From NCBI GenBank assembly GCA_037952775.1, contig JBANAY010000003.1:682001-746000 (forward strand): a stretch of 64,000 bases of DNA, written 5' to 3'. Source of the DNA: Clonostachys chloroleuca (taxonomy: Eukaryota > Ascomycota > Sordariomycetes > Hypocreales > Bionectriaceae). Made by a program: the position numbers and the translations under genes. Position 1 is the first letter of the stretch, and every line of letters starts with the position of its first letter. This document shows positions 22,751 to 34,970 of the stretch, piece by piece. The notes under the pieces were generated by a model. The model had not been told where the DNA came from, made no database searches, and worked only from the letters and a program-made list of their open reading frames with translations.

Positions 22751-24596
22751 CTAAAAGAACCATGTCAAAACCGTCTTGGCCTTGCCCTTCCAACCCTTCT
22801 CGTCCTCCGGTTCCAATTTGTGGTCTTCATCAACCGTATACACATCCGTTTCAAGGTCCATCTCTTCTAGCTTGACAAACTTCGTCCTCTTCACCAGCTT
22901 CCAGATTACAAACATGAGGAGCATGACAGGCAGCTCAATGTAAAAGCTCACGAAATCGACAGCACTAAATTTGGGGCTGAAGCAGCTCCATCCTTGGACG
23001 AGCACGAGGAAGCTACCGAGAAGCACGGAGATCCATGGGCCGACAGGATACGTCCAATTCTTGAAAGGCAAGAGATGAGTTTTGCCTTGTCGCTCCAGTC
23101 CTGAGCGGAAACGAATCGAGGCAATTCCAATGGAGATCCAACTCAGCTGGTTCGAAACACCAACGATGCTAGAGCAAATTAGTGAGTTTGATCTCAGGCA
23201 GGGGGGAGTATTATAAGGAACAATGAGATACATACTTTTGTAGCCATGACCATAGCTGACCGGCTCCGATAAAGCTTGATCCAAAGCAAAGACCGGCAAT
23301 GAGCGATGTGGCGAGGACAGCTACCCAAGGCACCTGCTGCCTGTTCAGTTTGCCAAACACAGCAGGGGCATGTCCCTGCATAGCAAGTGTATATAGCAGC
23401 CTTGCACCGGCAAATAGAGCATGGTTGCCAGCTGAGAGAACACTGGTGAGGATCACGGCGTTGATGACACTCCCTGCCGCCTTGGCTCCCGTCATTTCAA
23501 AGACAATGGTGAACGGGGATGTGTGGCTGGTTTTGGTGCTGAGGTTCGGGTATGTGTATGGGACATTCAAACCGATGAGAAGAATGGAGAGGATGTAGAA
23601 AAGTAAAATTCGCCAGAAGACGTTCTTGACAACCTTTGGCATGTTGCGTGTTGGGTCTTTGGTCTCTCCAGCGGTGATGGCGATGGATTCAGTGCCGCCG
23701 TCTGTGGTATGTTAGCGCTCTAGCTCCGTCGACACACGACAGCTTATTGGTCTGTACTCACAAGCAAAGGATGCAGTGACAAAGACGGAGGCGAATCCAC
23801 CAATGCCACCTACAAAAGGAGCTCCGGGAATGTGCCAGTTTTCTCCGCCAATGTAGTGACCGGTAGCGTTACCACCGGCGTTGACAACGATTCCCATGAC
23901 AATAAAGACCTAGACACTGTTAGGGATTTCATTTCCAGGGTAGAGGCATTTCCTAAGCTTACAATAATGGTAATGATCTTGAGCAAACTGAGCCAGTATT
24001 CAACCTCGCCGTATGCCCGCACAGTGATAATATTAGCAAGAATAAGCACAGCCCAGAAGATGAGACTAAGAGCCCAACCTGGGAAGTTTGTTGTCCAATA
24101 TTCGAGCAATAGCTGGAGGGCGACCAGATCTGAAGCCGTTGAAACGGCATCGTTGAACCAGTAATTCCAGGTCAACGCGAATCCAAACGCATCATCAACA
24201 AAACGCCTGGTTGTTCATGCATTTAGTTCCGAACCGTATTGGGAGAGGAATGAAGGTTTGGTTTACTTACCCAGCAAATGTGCAAAAGCTGCCGGCTACG
24301 GGCACGAAGGCGGACATCTCGCCGAGACACAGCATGGTGACAAAGACAATCCCACCAGTGATTGCGTAGCATATCAGCATAGACGCAGGGCCACCCGTCG
24401 CCAACGACTTTCCCGTCCCGAGGAACAATCCGGTGCCAATCGTGCCGCCAATCGCGATCATCTGTACCTGTCGCGCCGACAGGGAACGTCGTAGGCGGTC
24501 TTGCTGCACGTGGCGAGGGGATCCCTCCTCGTCGACGACTCCATTGCTCTCATTGGGCCACTTGCCACCTGGGAAATCTTCCACAGATCTCGTCAT
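22751..24596 (-). CDS. Amino-acid permease (AAT/YAT family), five exons
   Basis: Exons 24596-24271, 24206-23963, 23909-23762, 23701-23236 and 23168-22751 give 533 aa. The four introns of 53-67 nt all restore phase (2, 0, 1, 2). Landmarks are QVQMIAIGGTIGTGLFLGTG at about 44-62, GEMSAFVPVAGSFCTFAGR across intron 1, FALTWNYWFNDAV, ITVRAYGEVEYWLSLLKII, AYGGTESIAITAGETKDPTRNMPKV across intron 3, SVLSAGNHALFAGARLLY, and LQNIVGVSNQLSWISIGI across intron 4. The acidic/basic C-tail ends ILTWFF-like (TVLTWFF). It is a plasma-membrane proton-amino-acid symporter; the GTESIAITAGE form is common in basic and general amino-acid permeases. No disrupting lesion was seen, unlike the related gene at 12327-14211. 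Divergence suggests an old paralogue and not a recent copy. Confidence 0.92.
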
Positions 24597-25746
24597 TTTG
24601 AAGATGAGGGCAAGAGGTCTCCCTCAGTGATCTCGTCACAGAGCCAAGTTGGTTTTATCAACCTTGATGTCTCAGGCCCAGATGTTACTCCTTATCAGAA
24701 GGTAAGGAATCTTGCTGCCGATCCTCTCTGTTCCTCGTCTCCGCTCGCTGCTACCTTCTGTATTAGTCAGGGAGGTATTTTTCTGGAATCAATCGCTCCC
24801 GAACTAAGTTTGGCAGCGAAATGGCGCTTGGATGTTCTCCCGTTCCCAAAGGACCGAAGAAGGACATTCTGCTCATTATCAACGCCATCATGGAAACTTT
24901 GGTTGTCATCCTTTGAGACCAGGTCGATTGCGTGCTCGCTGGGAAAGTGATAGCTTCACGGTAACCATCGAATCTCGCCGTTTCCGTTGGTCATACAAAC
25001 AAGGATGACACCTTGTGGCTACGAGTTTGCCTGTAGCTCATTGGTCACAACCGGGGGACGATCAAACTCAAAGCAGTTCTAAGCAGGATTGTGCCGAATT
25101 GCCGAGTGACCTGCCCAAAAGCACCGCCTCTTTGAGGAAAAGAGTCGCCTACCCGGACTCCAGTATAAATAGATTGATCGCTGCCTGCAGTGTCAGGAGT
25201 CGTATCATCTGGGATGGCTCCAGTTTTGTTCATTGAGTCAGCAGACAGTCACACCAGCTAGCCCTTGGCTTTCTGGAGAGGCCAATTTCTGAAGGAAAGG
25301 CTACGAAAATTTTTCCCAGGGACGCAGCCTTGTGAGAACCTTAATTGGCCGCGACTCAGGACAACCGATTGCGTCAGTGCTGGGTATCTTGACGCTAACA
25401 AGCGTTGAGAAGTGAAATTTTCAAAAGAGAAAATACAATATTAGTATTTGAGGGCGACGTTCGATAACACGCGTGTCTACTCTCCTTTGAGCATTGGATT
25501 GTTACACGGGTTGATCGTATGGAACGAAACCAAATACCGACTTTGAACGTAGAAAGAAAATTGACATCATGAATTCGGAATGAAAACTCATTCAATTGCT
25601 CGTCACTCGCGGATATAAATCCTCCACTAGCCCTTGGAGAATGGGTGGCTTACTGTGTGATGTTCAGGAAGAACTACCAGCACGAAACGAAGTCAGGAGA
25701 TATCATTAACATTGACATGAGATCCTTCTGCTCCCCTGCGATGCTC
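24597..25746. other. Intergenic, promoter of the permease
   Basis: A frame of 149 codons at 24501-24950 (plus) overlaps the permease antisense and has no domain, so it was not accepted. No repeat or RNA was recognised. Confidence 0.5.
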
Positions 25747-28015
25747 TCAGAAGTCAGTATCGACCAGTTTCAGACCACTAATTAGGCCCTGGAATTCTCC
25801 ACCTCCAATCTTGGCAATAGGTGCTTCAAAGGCCATCTTGTCCCACACAAATTTGTCCCCGGTCCATCCGATGACTGTGAGGAACTCCCTTGGAGCATCA
25901 CTTCCCACGTCTAGATACGTTCGTGTTCCTTGTGCCCTCAACGTGGCGTTAGTCCATTCCCCAACTGGGAAGGTGTAGTTGAGGGCGTAGACACTTTCGC
26001 CGGAAAACATCATGACACTATCGACGGTCCCGTTGCCGTACCACAGTGCACTGTCTCTGCCCGTAAATATAGGCCCCTTTACATCTGAAGTGGGCTTGAC
26101 ACCGAATGAAAGGGTATAGTTTCTGCCTTTAGACTCGAGTGGAGTTGTCGCCTCGCACCCTGGCTCAAGCAGAACGCCTTCTGCGGTATTGGCACAATTT
26201 GTGGTCACATCATACCCGTTGCCAGACGAATCCTTGAATTTCCCTTCGCAGTAGCGAGTACCAGAAAAGTCGATGTCGATGATCGTTGAAGTCTTCGTCT
26301 TGACTCGACGATCTAGGTTCTGGGCTGGAATATGCGGATGAATGGCGGCGAACAAACCTGGGTACTCTTCCGCCGTCAACTCCCCTCCCCACTGCTTGTC
26401 GGCTAAAGCAGGAAGGCCATCGCGCCAGCTATAATATGCCTCTAAAACCGTGGTGGCGTTGGGTCCGTAGTCGTTCCATTGCGGTGCGATGTGACCGTAT
26501 ATTCTCCCATCCTCTCGCTTAGCGTTAGCCGTGGTGTTGCTCGAATCGAAGATATTCGGAGAAAAAGGCTTCTTATCTGGCGCTCCGTGGAATATGAAAT
26601 CAAGGTTGAGCTGTTGCCCGTACCATTGGTTCCATTTTCCTACGATGTAGACAGAGTCCCATGAGTTGAGTACTTGGTAACCGCTGCTGAGCCATTCACT
26701 AGCAAGGGCTTCAAAGTTTGCCCAGTGCTGAACTGAGACGTTACGGTCGACATCACCATTTTTGGAGGGCGGAAATGTGCCCCAGAGGCGCATGTCCTTT
26801 CCAGATTCCTCCTTGATAAAATCTTTCATCTCGTTGCAGAATGTCGTGTACTCCTTAGCGAGTGCTCTACAACACCATTGTAAGTGACTCGACCCATGAT
26901 AAATGTATGTTGTTGATTCACTGTCGACTTACAGATCATCCAGAGATTCATCCCTGTACTCATCAGCCCCAATGTGTACCGTCTTGCTCTGGAACCAAGG
27001 CAGGAACGTCTTCCAGATTGTCTTCACGGTTGGGATGGTGTCAGGATGAGAGATATTCAGTAGACTGTAATCCGAGCTCATTCCTATTTCTGGCTTCCAT
27101 TGGGAGATTGGAAGGGAATGACCCGGACTTTCGATCTCTGGCAGCAGTGTGACACCCCTTGAGACGCATTTACTCTGGATATCATCCCAGACTTCTCTTG
27201 TATAAGATTCATTTTGGCGTTTCGCAAGGCCTTCCACGGCAGGGTCATCTGAAAGGAGACGGAAAGCAGAATATAGACTCATCTGCCGCTCGTACCCGTA
27301 TATTTTGACGTTGTTATAAAGATTGTCGCTGAGATGAATATGAAAGACATTCTGCTTGAAAAATGACATATAAGAGCACAGCTCGATAATAAAATCGGGT
27401 GGATAATAATGACGTCCCACGTCAAGCTGTTGTGATGCCAACTCGTTTCAGCAACTGGTCTTACTTTTCCATCGGACGCGAGGAACTTACCATGACACCG
27501 CGCTCACTCCATCCTGGGCTATCTTTGCCTGAGCCGAAGGAAATTTTGCCCTCTCCAACTAGTACTTGTTGGATAAATGTTCGCGTCCCCCACCAAACCC
27601 CAAGGGGACTGGCACCAGTGATGACAACGCCATCTGCCCCCACGTCAAGAGTGTAGCCTTCGGAGGTTTCGCGACCAGCGACATCAAGATACTCAGATTC
27701 GTCGCCCAGTGTTAGAAACAACTTGTCAGAGCCCCCGGCAGTTCCAAGTTCAACAGTGACTTCATGACCGAAGACATCCTGCAAATCCTGTGCAAAGGTA
27801 TTGGCAAAGTCAGTTAGCTTAGGGGGAATGAGGGTCATTCCCTTTTCATTCCTCGCATCCGCATATGAACTGTCCACCACTACTGATTTGAGGCCCGACA
27901 ACTCCCACGACTTCCCATCTCCGTCCAATTCAAAGGGAACAGTTGGTAATCCAGGGAGCACTGTCCCAGATGTGGCCGCTGCCAACGTCAGTAGAGAGAG
28001 GAGATTCACAACCAT
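25747..28015 (-). CDS. Secreted beta-N-acetylhexosaminidase, glycoside hydrolase family 20
   Basis: Exons 28015-27491, 27426-26933 and 26866-25747 give 712 aa; introns are 64 nt and 66 nt in phases 0 and 2. The first ~18 residues (MVVNLLSLLTLAAATSG) are a signal peptide. An N-terminal GH20b-like domain (residues 20-170) ends GVWWGTRTFIQQ. The (beta/alpha)8 catalytic domain begins RGVMLDVGRHYYPPDF across intron 1, with FHIHLSDN, LLPEIESPGHS, and the catalytic pair Asp330-Glu331 in VHIGADEYRDE. Glu protonates the glycosidic oxygen and Asp orients the substrate acetamido group. Further on are HWANFEALASEWLSSGYQVLNSWDSVYIVGKW and a C-terminal domain of about 200 residues resembling a concanavalin-like jelly roll (DIDFSGTRYCEGKFKDSSGNGY). 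The extra C-terminal domain makes it longer than the usual 600 aa. Likely role is trimming N-acetylglucosamine from chitin fragments or glycoproteins outside the cell. Confidence 0.92.
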
Positions 28016-29413
28016 GGCGGCAAGGGCGAGTCATTTGTGTTGCAATGAAAAGTGCACAGAAGATTGAGAAACAAGCAGTTCCATTTAATAAACTGATAAA
28101 GCCGCCAAATGATCGTCAGTCGATGAGAAACCCCACTATCCATGTAACTCCAACTCTCCAGCAACTACACATCTGGGATTGTTGTATAATGGCGGTGATT
28201 GCCAAATTGATTCACTGATATGGGTCAACTTATCAATGACGAACCTGTACGACAGAATATGATAGGCGCGCCAAGAAAACAAGCATGTGCTTGAGGTCAT
28301 TGATATGATGTTTGAGTAACGTTACTAGCATATGCTTTATTTATCAAAGAGGGGTGAGCGGGTCGACAGGGTTTGGATTCAGGCAGATATCAATGGAGCT
28401 TTGTAGATAATATCCGTGGTTATTAGACCGAACCAGTAGCTTTAGCTTGTCGATAATACCCTTTATCCGTTGCAATTCGGTACACACGTTGGTGATCCGT
28501 TTGATATAACACGAAAATTCAAATTCCGGTAATTTTCTAGGCAAATTCTGGCAGGCCAGATTACGACTGGATTTCTATTTTCTGATCTAAAGGAAAGGTG
28601 ATAGTCACCTAACATTCGTGTGAATATGCAGTTCTTGAATATTTTCTATTTAGCTAGGGAAGGGAAGATCCAAGAGATTTATTGTCAGGAAACACGATTT
28701 TGAAAATGGATCGTGGGTGTAACAACTCAATGTTTCAAAATTAAGAGGGGTTGATCAAATGACTATGAGGCTAAAAGTTCTCAACTAACTGGAATATTGA
28801 TCATGACTCGTTTTATATACACGAAATGATGTTCTCCTATTCGGCACTGTGAGGGAATTGGGACTAGGATGCCACTGAAGCTCAATTCAGAGGCTTTAAT
28901 CGCTCATCCCATAGATGTCAACCGTTTATCAAAGTGGTGTAAATGAAACCGCGTAGTTGAGCCTGGAAGAGAAGGACTTGTTTTCTTGTCGCCATTGATG
29001 ATACAACTCACCTAATGTCTCCTAAGTGGCGGATTAACCTGCCTTATCAATGAATGAGTTATTCCTCATCTTCGAACTTGGGATTTTCCAAATCTTCCTT
29101 TATCTGGAGCCAATTAATAGAGTTTGCGAGTGCATATGCATTCCAGAGCCGGTTGGGCGAGATAAAACTGGATCAGCTTGGTCCAATTCAAGGTCAGCAT
29201 TCCAGCTTCAGAGACACCGAGAGCATTAAATATCTGATCGTGCAATCATAGACGAACCCAAATAGCATAGTTTGAGGCAATTGGAATGGTTGACGAGTGC
29301 ATTATGAGACCTGATGAAATTTAAACCAGAGCAACCCCAAATGATAACTGAATTTGCCATTTTCGTTTTCATGTCCTGCATGTCCGATTCGAGACCTTGA
29401 CTTCTCGGTCAGG
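28016..29413. other. Intergenic, divergent promoters
   Basis: This separates the GH20 gene (minus) and the rhodopsin-domain gene (plus), 1.4 kb. Short frames at 28344-28544 and 29054-29251 have no recognisable domain. Nothing else was seen. Confidence 0.55.
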
Positions 29414-30609
29414 ATGGGGTTGTCAGGAGAGGGGCTCTTGGTAAGTATGACTGGCACCTCTAATTAGAGTTTCTTGTATCTCATTTGGGCTAATCAGGAC
29501 CCAGGCCTTCGAGTGGACGATGATTGCTGTTACCATTATCCTTGTCCTTGCACGTCTCCATTTGAGGTTCAATTACATCGGGATTGGGTTGGTGATTAGT
29601 GACTGGTTCATCTTCGCCACTTTGGTTTGCAACACAGCGTTGACATGCACTGATACATATCTATACGTTCGGGGCGTGTGGTCTGAAAATATAGACTACT
29701 ACATAGCTGGCTGGGTGTTGTCGGAAAATTATGAGCTTACAGTGCTCAAGGTATGCCTATAGGATCAGCCATCTGGAGCTATCATGCTAATTATGTGAGA
29801 GGTCTTCTACGCTTCAGTCTTCCCGTGGTATCTAGCACAATATCTCAACAAGGGAATATTGATCACGCTCTACTACCATGTGTTCGCACAACAGAGCAGC
29901 AGAATTCGGACATCACTTCATGTTCTATCATGTTTCACGATTTCCGCATTCATCGTCACAGTCTGCGTAAACTTCCTCTTGTGTAGTTGGGGCTGCCATT
30001 GGTGAATATACCCATGCTTCGTGTTTGTTAATCTCACTGAACTAATCTCCTTCAAGGACGGTGAGCAATCTCTGCTCATCGTCATGCCTGAATATGCAGG
30101 ACAATATAGCATTCGCGCTACATTTTGCCAATGACATCTGGAGTATGTATAAATGAACGTTCAATTGGTTTGGTTGCTAATTGCAACATATAGTTTTTAT
30201 CTTCCCCCTTGTTCTAATCAGCCAGCTGTGGATGTCTAAGGCTCAGAAGATCAGCACGAGCATCACTTTTGGTCTTGGAATTCTCAACATCGGTATTACC
30301 TTCACCAGATGGCTAATCAATCAGACAACGATTGGACCAGACGAAGACCTTGCTACCGCTGGTGAGTATTTACCATTGTTTCTCGTGCTTGTCTCCTATT
30401 GAAGTTTCTAACAGGTGACAGAAGCTTTATTGATCGCCGATTCTCATTCTGCTCTAATCATTGCAATATTGCCCTCTCTGCGACCATACTTGCGCATATT
30501 GAGAATGGAAGATACTTGGACTCGGTCACCGTTGTGTCAAAGTCACGCCCCAGGTACCATCCGGAAAGAAACTGTTGTGTCTCAACATGTATCACATGCA
30601 AGCAGGTAA
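29414..30609 (+). CDS. Fungal SAT-like rhodopsin-domain membrane protein, six exons
   Basis: No single long frame exists, but six exons join in phase: 29414-29440, 29505-29750, 29802-30001, 30057-30142, 30194-30361 and 30422-30609, giving 304 aa. Introns are 51-64 nt with GTAAGT, GTATGC, GTGAAT, GTATGT and GTGAGT donors. The protein matches the fungal integral-membrane rhodopsin domain (SAT-like, PF20684): VLARLHLRFNYIGIGLVISDW, LVCNTALTCTDTYLY, VLKVFYASVFPWYLAQYLNKG, ILITLYYHVF, FANDIWIFIFPLVLISQLW, ITFGLGILNIGITFTRW, and the C-terminal hallmark ADSHSALIIAILPSLRPYLR. Seven membrane segments are expected. These proteins lack the retinal-binding lysine of true rhodopsins; some sit at the plasma membrane near effector or metabolite genes. 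The soluble C-tail is shorter than usual (about 40 residues). The first 9-residue exon is the least certain part. Confidence 0.78.
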
Positions 30610-31319
30610 AGTTTGGCTCGGTTAGGCATGACATCTAGACCAAAGACTCCATAACAGGGAACACCAACTTGTAATCACTGGGAACCCTAGTATTTGTGAT
30701 GCCGACCATCCACCTATAGCCTTTACAGTGGGGAAATTTTGTTCAGCGCAGCAAATATGCAAGCGACCACAGGCTCAACTATAATCGTAAACAAGAAAAC
30801 ATTAATGTTCAATTACGACCTAATATGTATATAAACAGGATTCTGAAGTCGCCGGGCAGGGGTATGTCGCAGCTTTGTGGTGCCAAGTTTGCAGACGACG
30901 GAACCATTTCGTCAATACCACAGGCTATCAGAAGTTATCACCTGTATGTAGATGGAAGGATGTTGGTACGGGGGAACTCTGTACCAGTCTTTTGCGAAAG
31001 CTGAGTCCGTCTTCACTGCGATGGGCTTAGGTAATGAAACAAACAATGCAACGCTTGGCCTGGGTCTGCTGAGCAAGTTGCAATACAAAGACCCTCGGCC
31101 CGGAAGGATGACAGTTCGTTCCGGATTCTGAACTCATCCCGATTAGCCGAGGGAAATGCAACCTTGAAGATCAACGGCCCTGACGTGGAGCACGCACCTC
31201 CTTGATGAATAATGACACACCGATGCGGGGAAAATAAGAATTCGAGGACTCTGCGTGCAGCAAATACGTACCAATCTACCAATTACAGTCATCGAGACAA
31301 CCCTAAGAGTCTATCGTTG
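30610..31319. other. Intergenic, nothing recognised
   Basis: This is between two plus-strand genes. A minus-strand frame at 31013-31282 has no domain. It presumably contains the acetoacetyl-CoA synthetase promoter. Confidence 0.55.
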
Positions 31320-33462
31320 ATGACCATGAACTCTGATACAGAGCATCCATCCGATGTGCTATGGAAACCGTTGCCATCATCTGGTTTCCATATCAAAAAT
31401 CTGATACGGATAGCGAACGAAAGACATGGAGCTGCTGTCACGGACTACGAATCACTGTGGGCGTGGTCGACGAACGCAGCCACAGCTTCCGCCTTCTGGA
31501 TGGAAGTTTTGAATATCTCGGAATCAAAGCAAGCGAAGGGCCGCATGGCGCGGTGCAACCTCATGTGAGAGCAGTGCCATCTCCGTCACTCCATTTTGGG
31601 ATCATAAAATAGCTAACAGAGTTGCCTAGCCGAACGGGTTAGATGTGATGTATCCACCTGTCAAATTCTTCCCGAAGGCGAAGATGAATTTCGCAGAAAA
31701 TATCTTCTCCAATTATCAGGCGGAGGAGGTAGCAATGAATGTCGTTTCAGAAGGCGCAGATCATATTCGAAATGTCGCGTGGCGTGAACTACGTGATGAT
31801 GTTGCAAAAGTGGCCGGAGCTATGGTTGCTTCAGGCGTACAAGAAGGCGATCGCATCGCGGCTGTGATCTCAAACCGGCTGGAGACTATCGTGATATGCT
31901 TGGCAGCGCTCTCTATCGGGGCTATATGGTCAAGCTCGTCACCGGATATGGGCGTGGACGGGGTGTTGAGCCGGTTGACCCAGATTCGGCCCAAGCTCGT
32001 GTTTTGCGAGAGCGAAGTGACTTACAACGCGAAACAACGAGACTTGCTGCCTAGCCACTGCCAGTGGGCCAAAGTGTTGAGCAGAGACGCTCAACTCACT
32101 AAGGTGGTTGTTATATCGGGGCAAAGGGAAATCCCCACAGAAGAGTGTCACAAGATGACCACTTGGGATCGGTTCTTGGACCAGGACACCGGACGGCCGT
32201 TGACATTCAAGCAACTGCCTTTCGATCACCCAGGATTTATTGTGTACTCGTCAGGTACCAGTGGTCCTCCAAAATGCATTGTTCATTCCGCTGGAGGTTT
32301 ATTGCTCCAAGTCAGGAAAGATTCCTTCTTCAGCTACGACATCCGTAAAGGAGACACTATTCTACAGTATACAACAACGGGTTGGATCATGTGGGCTATG
32401 GTTCTGGTCTCCCTGTCATTTGGTGGCCGTGTTGTTGTCTACGACGGCTCGCCATTTGTTCCCGACGCTCTTGTTTTACTGAGGCTGGTCGAGCGACTGA
32501 GGGTTAATGTACTTGGCACATCAGCCAAATTTCTATCCATGCTCATGGATAGCTGGGTGAAACCGAGGGATGTGATCGACCTTTCTAGCCTTCGAACAAT
32601 TACTTCAACAGGTAGCACCCTTACCGCAAAAACTGCGAGGTGGTTTTACAAAGAAGGCTTCCCTCAAAACATCCATCTCGTTTCAACATGTGGAGGAACT
32701 GACTTGGCGTGCTCTTTGATCTCTGGAGTAGCAACACAGCCGCTCTATGCGGGAGAGATTCAAGCAGCAGCTCTTGGCATGGCTGTAGACATATTCGATG
32801 TCGACAGTGATGCGGGAGTCTCGATTAGAATGTCAGGCACCCCTGGAGAGCTTGTTTGTACCCGACCTTTCCCCAGCCAGCCAGTTTCCTTCTGGGGAGA
32901 CAATACGGGAGAGAAGTACAAAAATTCTTACTTTTCTAGATTTGGTGAGCGAATATGGGCACAGGGCGATTTTGTATCCAGAAACCCATCTACAGGTGGC
33001 TACTTGACTCATGGAAGGTCGGATGGCGTTTTGAATCCAGCAGGTGTTCGTTTCGGGTCCGCGGAAATATACAACGTTATCGACGGCGACAAGGAAATTT
33101 TGGATAGTCTCTGCGTGGGACAAAGACGCCAGCATGATAGTGACGAGACCGTCGTCCTCTTTGTGCAGATGTATCCTGCATACAAGTTCACCAGCTCCGT
33201 GGTAAACAGGCTTCGTGAGGCTGTGCGATCCAAGCTTAGCCCGAGACACGTGCCACACTACATTTTTGAGGTTCCGGATATACCTCATACAATCAATGGG
33301 AAGAAAATAGAGATCCTTGTTAAGAAGATCATCAGCGGTCAGAACCCTCAAGTAAGCTCTACGGTTGCCAACCCGGAGTGCTTAGGATTTTACAAGCAGT
33401 TTGTCCAGATTGAGCAGGCGGATGCTCAACAGCAGCAGAAATGGAATATCTCCCGGCTTTAG
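31320..33462 (+). pseudogene. Acetoacetyl-CoA synthetase with a one-base frameshift
   Basis: Exon 1 (31320-31564) and exon 2 (31630-33462) flank a 65-nt intron (GTGAGA...CCTAG). Exon 2 alone codes 610 aa of a typical acetoacetyl-CoA synthetase: MNFAENIFSNYQ, the adenylate P-loop FIVYSSGTSGPPKCIVHS (about 32236-32290), YTTTGWIMW, STCGGTDLACSLISG, WAQGDFV, and the acylation lysine motif NGKKIE (about 33296-33313). Exon 1 reads LWKPLP...ESLWAWSTNAAT then FWMEVL, but the family sequence YLGIKASEGPHGAVQPH continues in the next frame. The break lies in the T run 31507-31510 of GTTTTGAAT, where one T appears to be missing. Both splice phases fit only the shifted frame, so intron and frameshift are separately supported. 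The enzyme would make acetoacetyl-CoA from acetoacetate, ATP and CoA in the cytosol. The lesion may be real or a read error in a homopolymer. Confidence 0.85.
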
Positions 33463-33810
33463 GAATAGAAAGAAGCTATAAGTGAATGATTATATCGAAA
33501 CTGATATGTATTTTGCCTTCACTCTCATAGCTCAACATTGTTCTAGGCGGCGAGAGCTGTATCCTCCGCCGGATGCCTCGGAGCATAAGTAGAAACTGGC
33601 TCCCCCGGTGTGACAATTTCGGGCCGGAGGATGTACCCAATTTAAATTCGGCGCTTGCTGGATTGTTTACCGCTCAAGCTCGATGTCCATAGGCCGTGAA
33701 TTCAATGCTTGCACATTTCCGTGATGTACTCTGGTTTGTATCGACACTAAAGTAGCTCGCTTACGTTACTGTATAAATTCGTTTGCAGATTACATTTTGC
33801 CACTATTATC
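33463..33810. other. Intergenic, short
   Basis: The 3' region of the synthetase and promoter of the DUF3237 gene. Nothing recognised. Confidence 0.5.
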
Positions 33811-34485
33811 ATGGCTACTAATCAATTCCCATTTCTCGAGTCAGCATTCACAGTGCGTTTATACCCTGGGAAAGATTATAACATAGGTGACTAGACATGA
33901 CTTATCTGTTGCTTTTATAAGCATCTTTCTAACAATGGACCAGGAGGCATCCTCAGCGGCGACATGCTTAGCGCTTTTGTAACTCTCGCTGAACAAGTGA
34001 AAATAGCTGAGCTAAATTTGCTGCTTCGATTATAGCCAGTTATATCAGGTAAAATCACTAGCGAGTCCGGATTCAAAATCCCGCTTGACGCTGAGGTAGT
34101 CATGGGGTTGGATATGGCAGGTACCGCGCCAACACAAACTCACACGCATATAGATGTGAATGCGATTCTGAGGCAAGTCCAAAATAGAAGTCTTTGGGAT
34201 ACATTGCGTGTTAATATGTTCGCTGGGCGGAAATAGTGACGGTGCCTTACTAAGTACAAGTACACGGGACTGGTTGAAGTGGACGAGGCACTGGTCGCCA
34301 TTCTGGCAGGAGATCCAAAAACCAAATCCACATCCTTTGGCAAGGCACTGTCCCACGTTACTTCTGAGACCGGATCGGAGCCCTTGAAGGAACTGGGAAC
34401 GAGTCTGTTTGTGGGCAGTGCTAGATTTGTCATCGAGGACGGAGTCTTCTCAATTGAAACCAAGGTCAGTCGGATCCTAGGGTAG
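33811..34485 (+). pseudogene. DUF3237-family protein with a frameshift
   Basis: Four exons are recognisable: 33811-33886, 33944-33978, 34036-34172 and 34237-34485. Introns of 57, 57 and 64 nt fit; the third uses a GC donor (AG then GCAAGT). The product starts MATNQFPFLESAFTVRLYPG, then the GGILSGDMLSAF block, VISGKITSESGFKIPLDAEVVMG, DGALL, YTGLVEVDEALVAILAGDP, and ends with ETGSEPLKEL, SLFVGSARFVIEDG and a basic end. This order is that of fungal DUF3237 proteins (small beta-barrel, often in metabolic clusters; function unknown). After the third intron DGALL and the following KYKYTG block are in different frames, so one base appears lost around 34247-34252. Using an alternative acceptor would drop the conserved DGALL segment, so I prefer a frameshift. 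Start and intron 1-2 are well supported. Confidence 0.7.
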
Positions 34486-34970
34486 TATTAGCTCTATGTT
34501 TCCAGGGTAAAGATTGGCCGGAATTTGGGAAATGAAGGCGGGATTGCCCTCGACAACCCCTCACATATCTCGGAGCCGACCTGCTGAATTGGGATACGAA
34601 GTAGCGCAAGGGTGATGTATCTATACCAATATGATGGGACGCTGAATGTGGGAATGATCTGTAAATTCCATGATGATCTGGTCGCCGTCTGGTGAATAAT
34701 TTGTCGAATTGAACTCAAATGATTGGCAACTTTCTGCCGAGACTGATTTTGACGCATCCAGGCTGAGTTACCTCGGTGGCCAGAACTGGCGGACACTCTA
34801 CCGGCTCCGTGGAATTGCATTGAGTGAATGAAAGTCTGCCCTTAAACTGTATAATGAGTCCCTTTCCATGAAATGAAAGCGAATATATTGATAATAAACC
34901 TATGCGCGTGGCTTTGTAATTCATTACAATAAAAATCATACAAACCATTAAACCCGCCTGCCCTGCCATT
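34486..34970. other. Intergenic, nothing recognised
   Basis: AT-leaning sequence between two degraded plus-strand genes with no domain in any frame. Confidence 0.5.

Noticed and set aside
24501..24950. 149-codon plus-strand frame
   Set aside because: It overlaps the permease start antisense and has no family resemblance.
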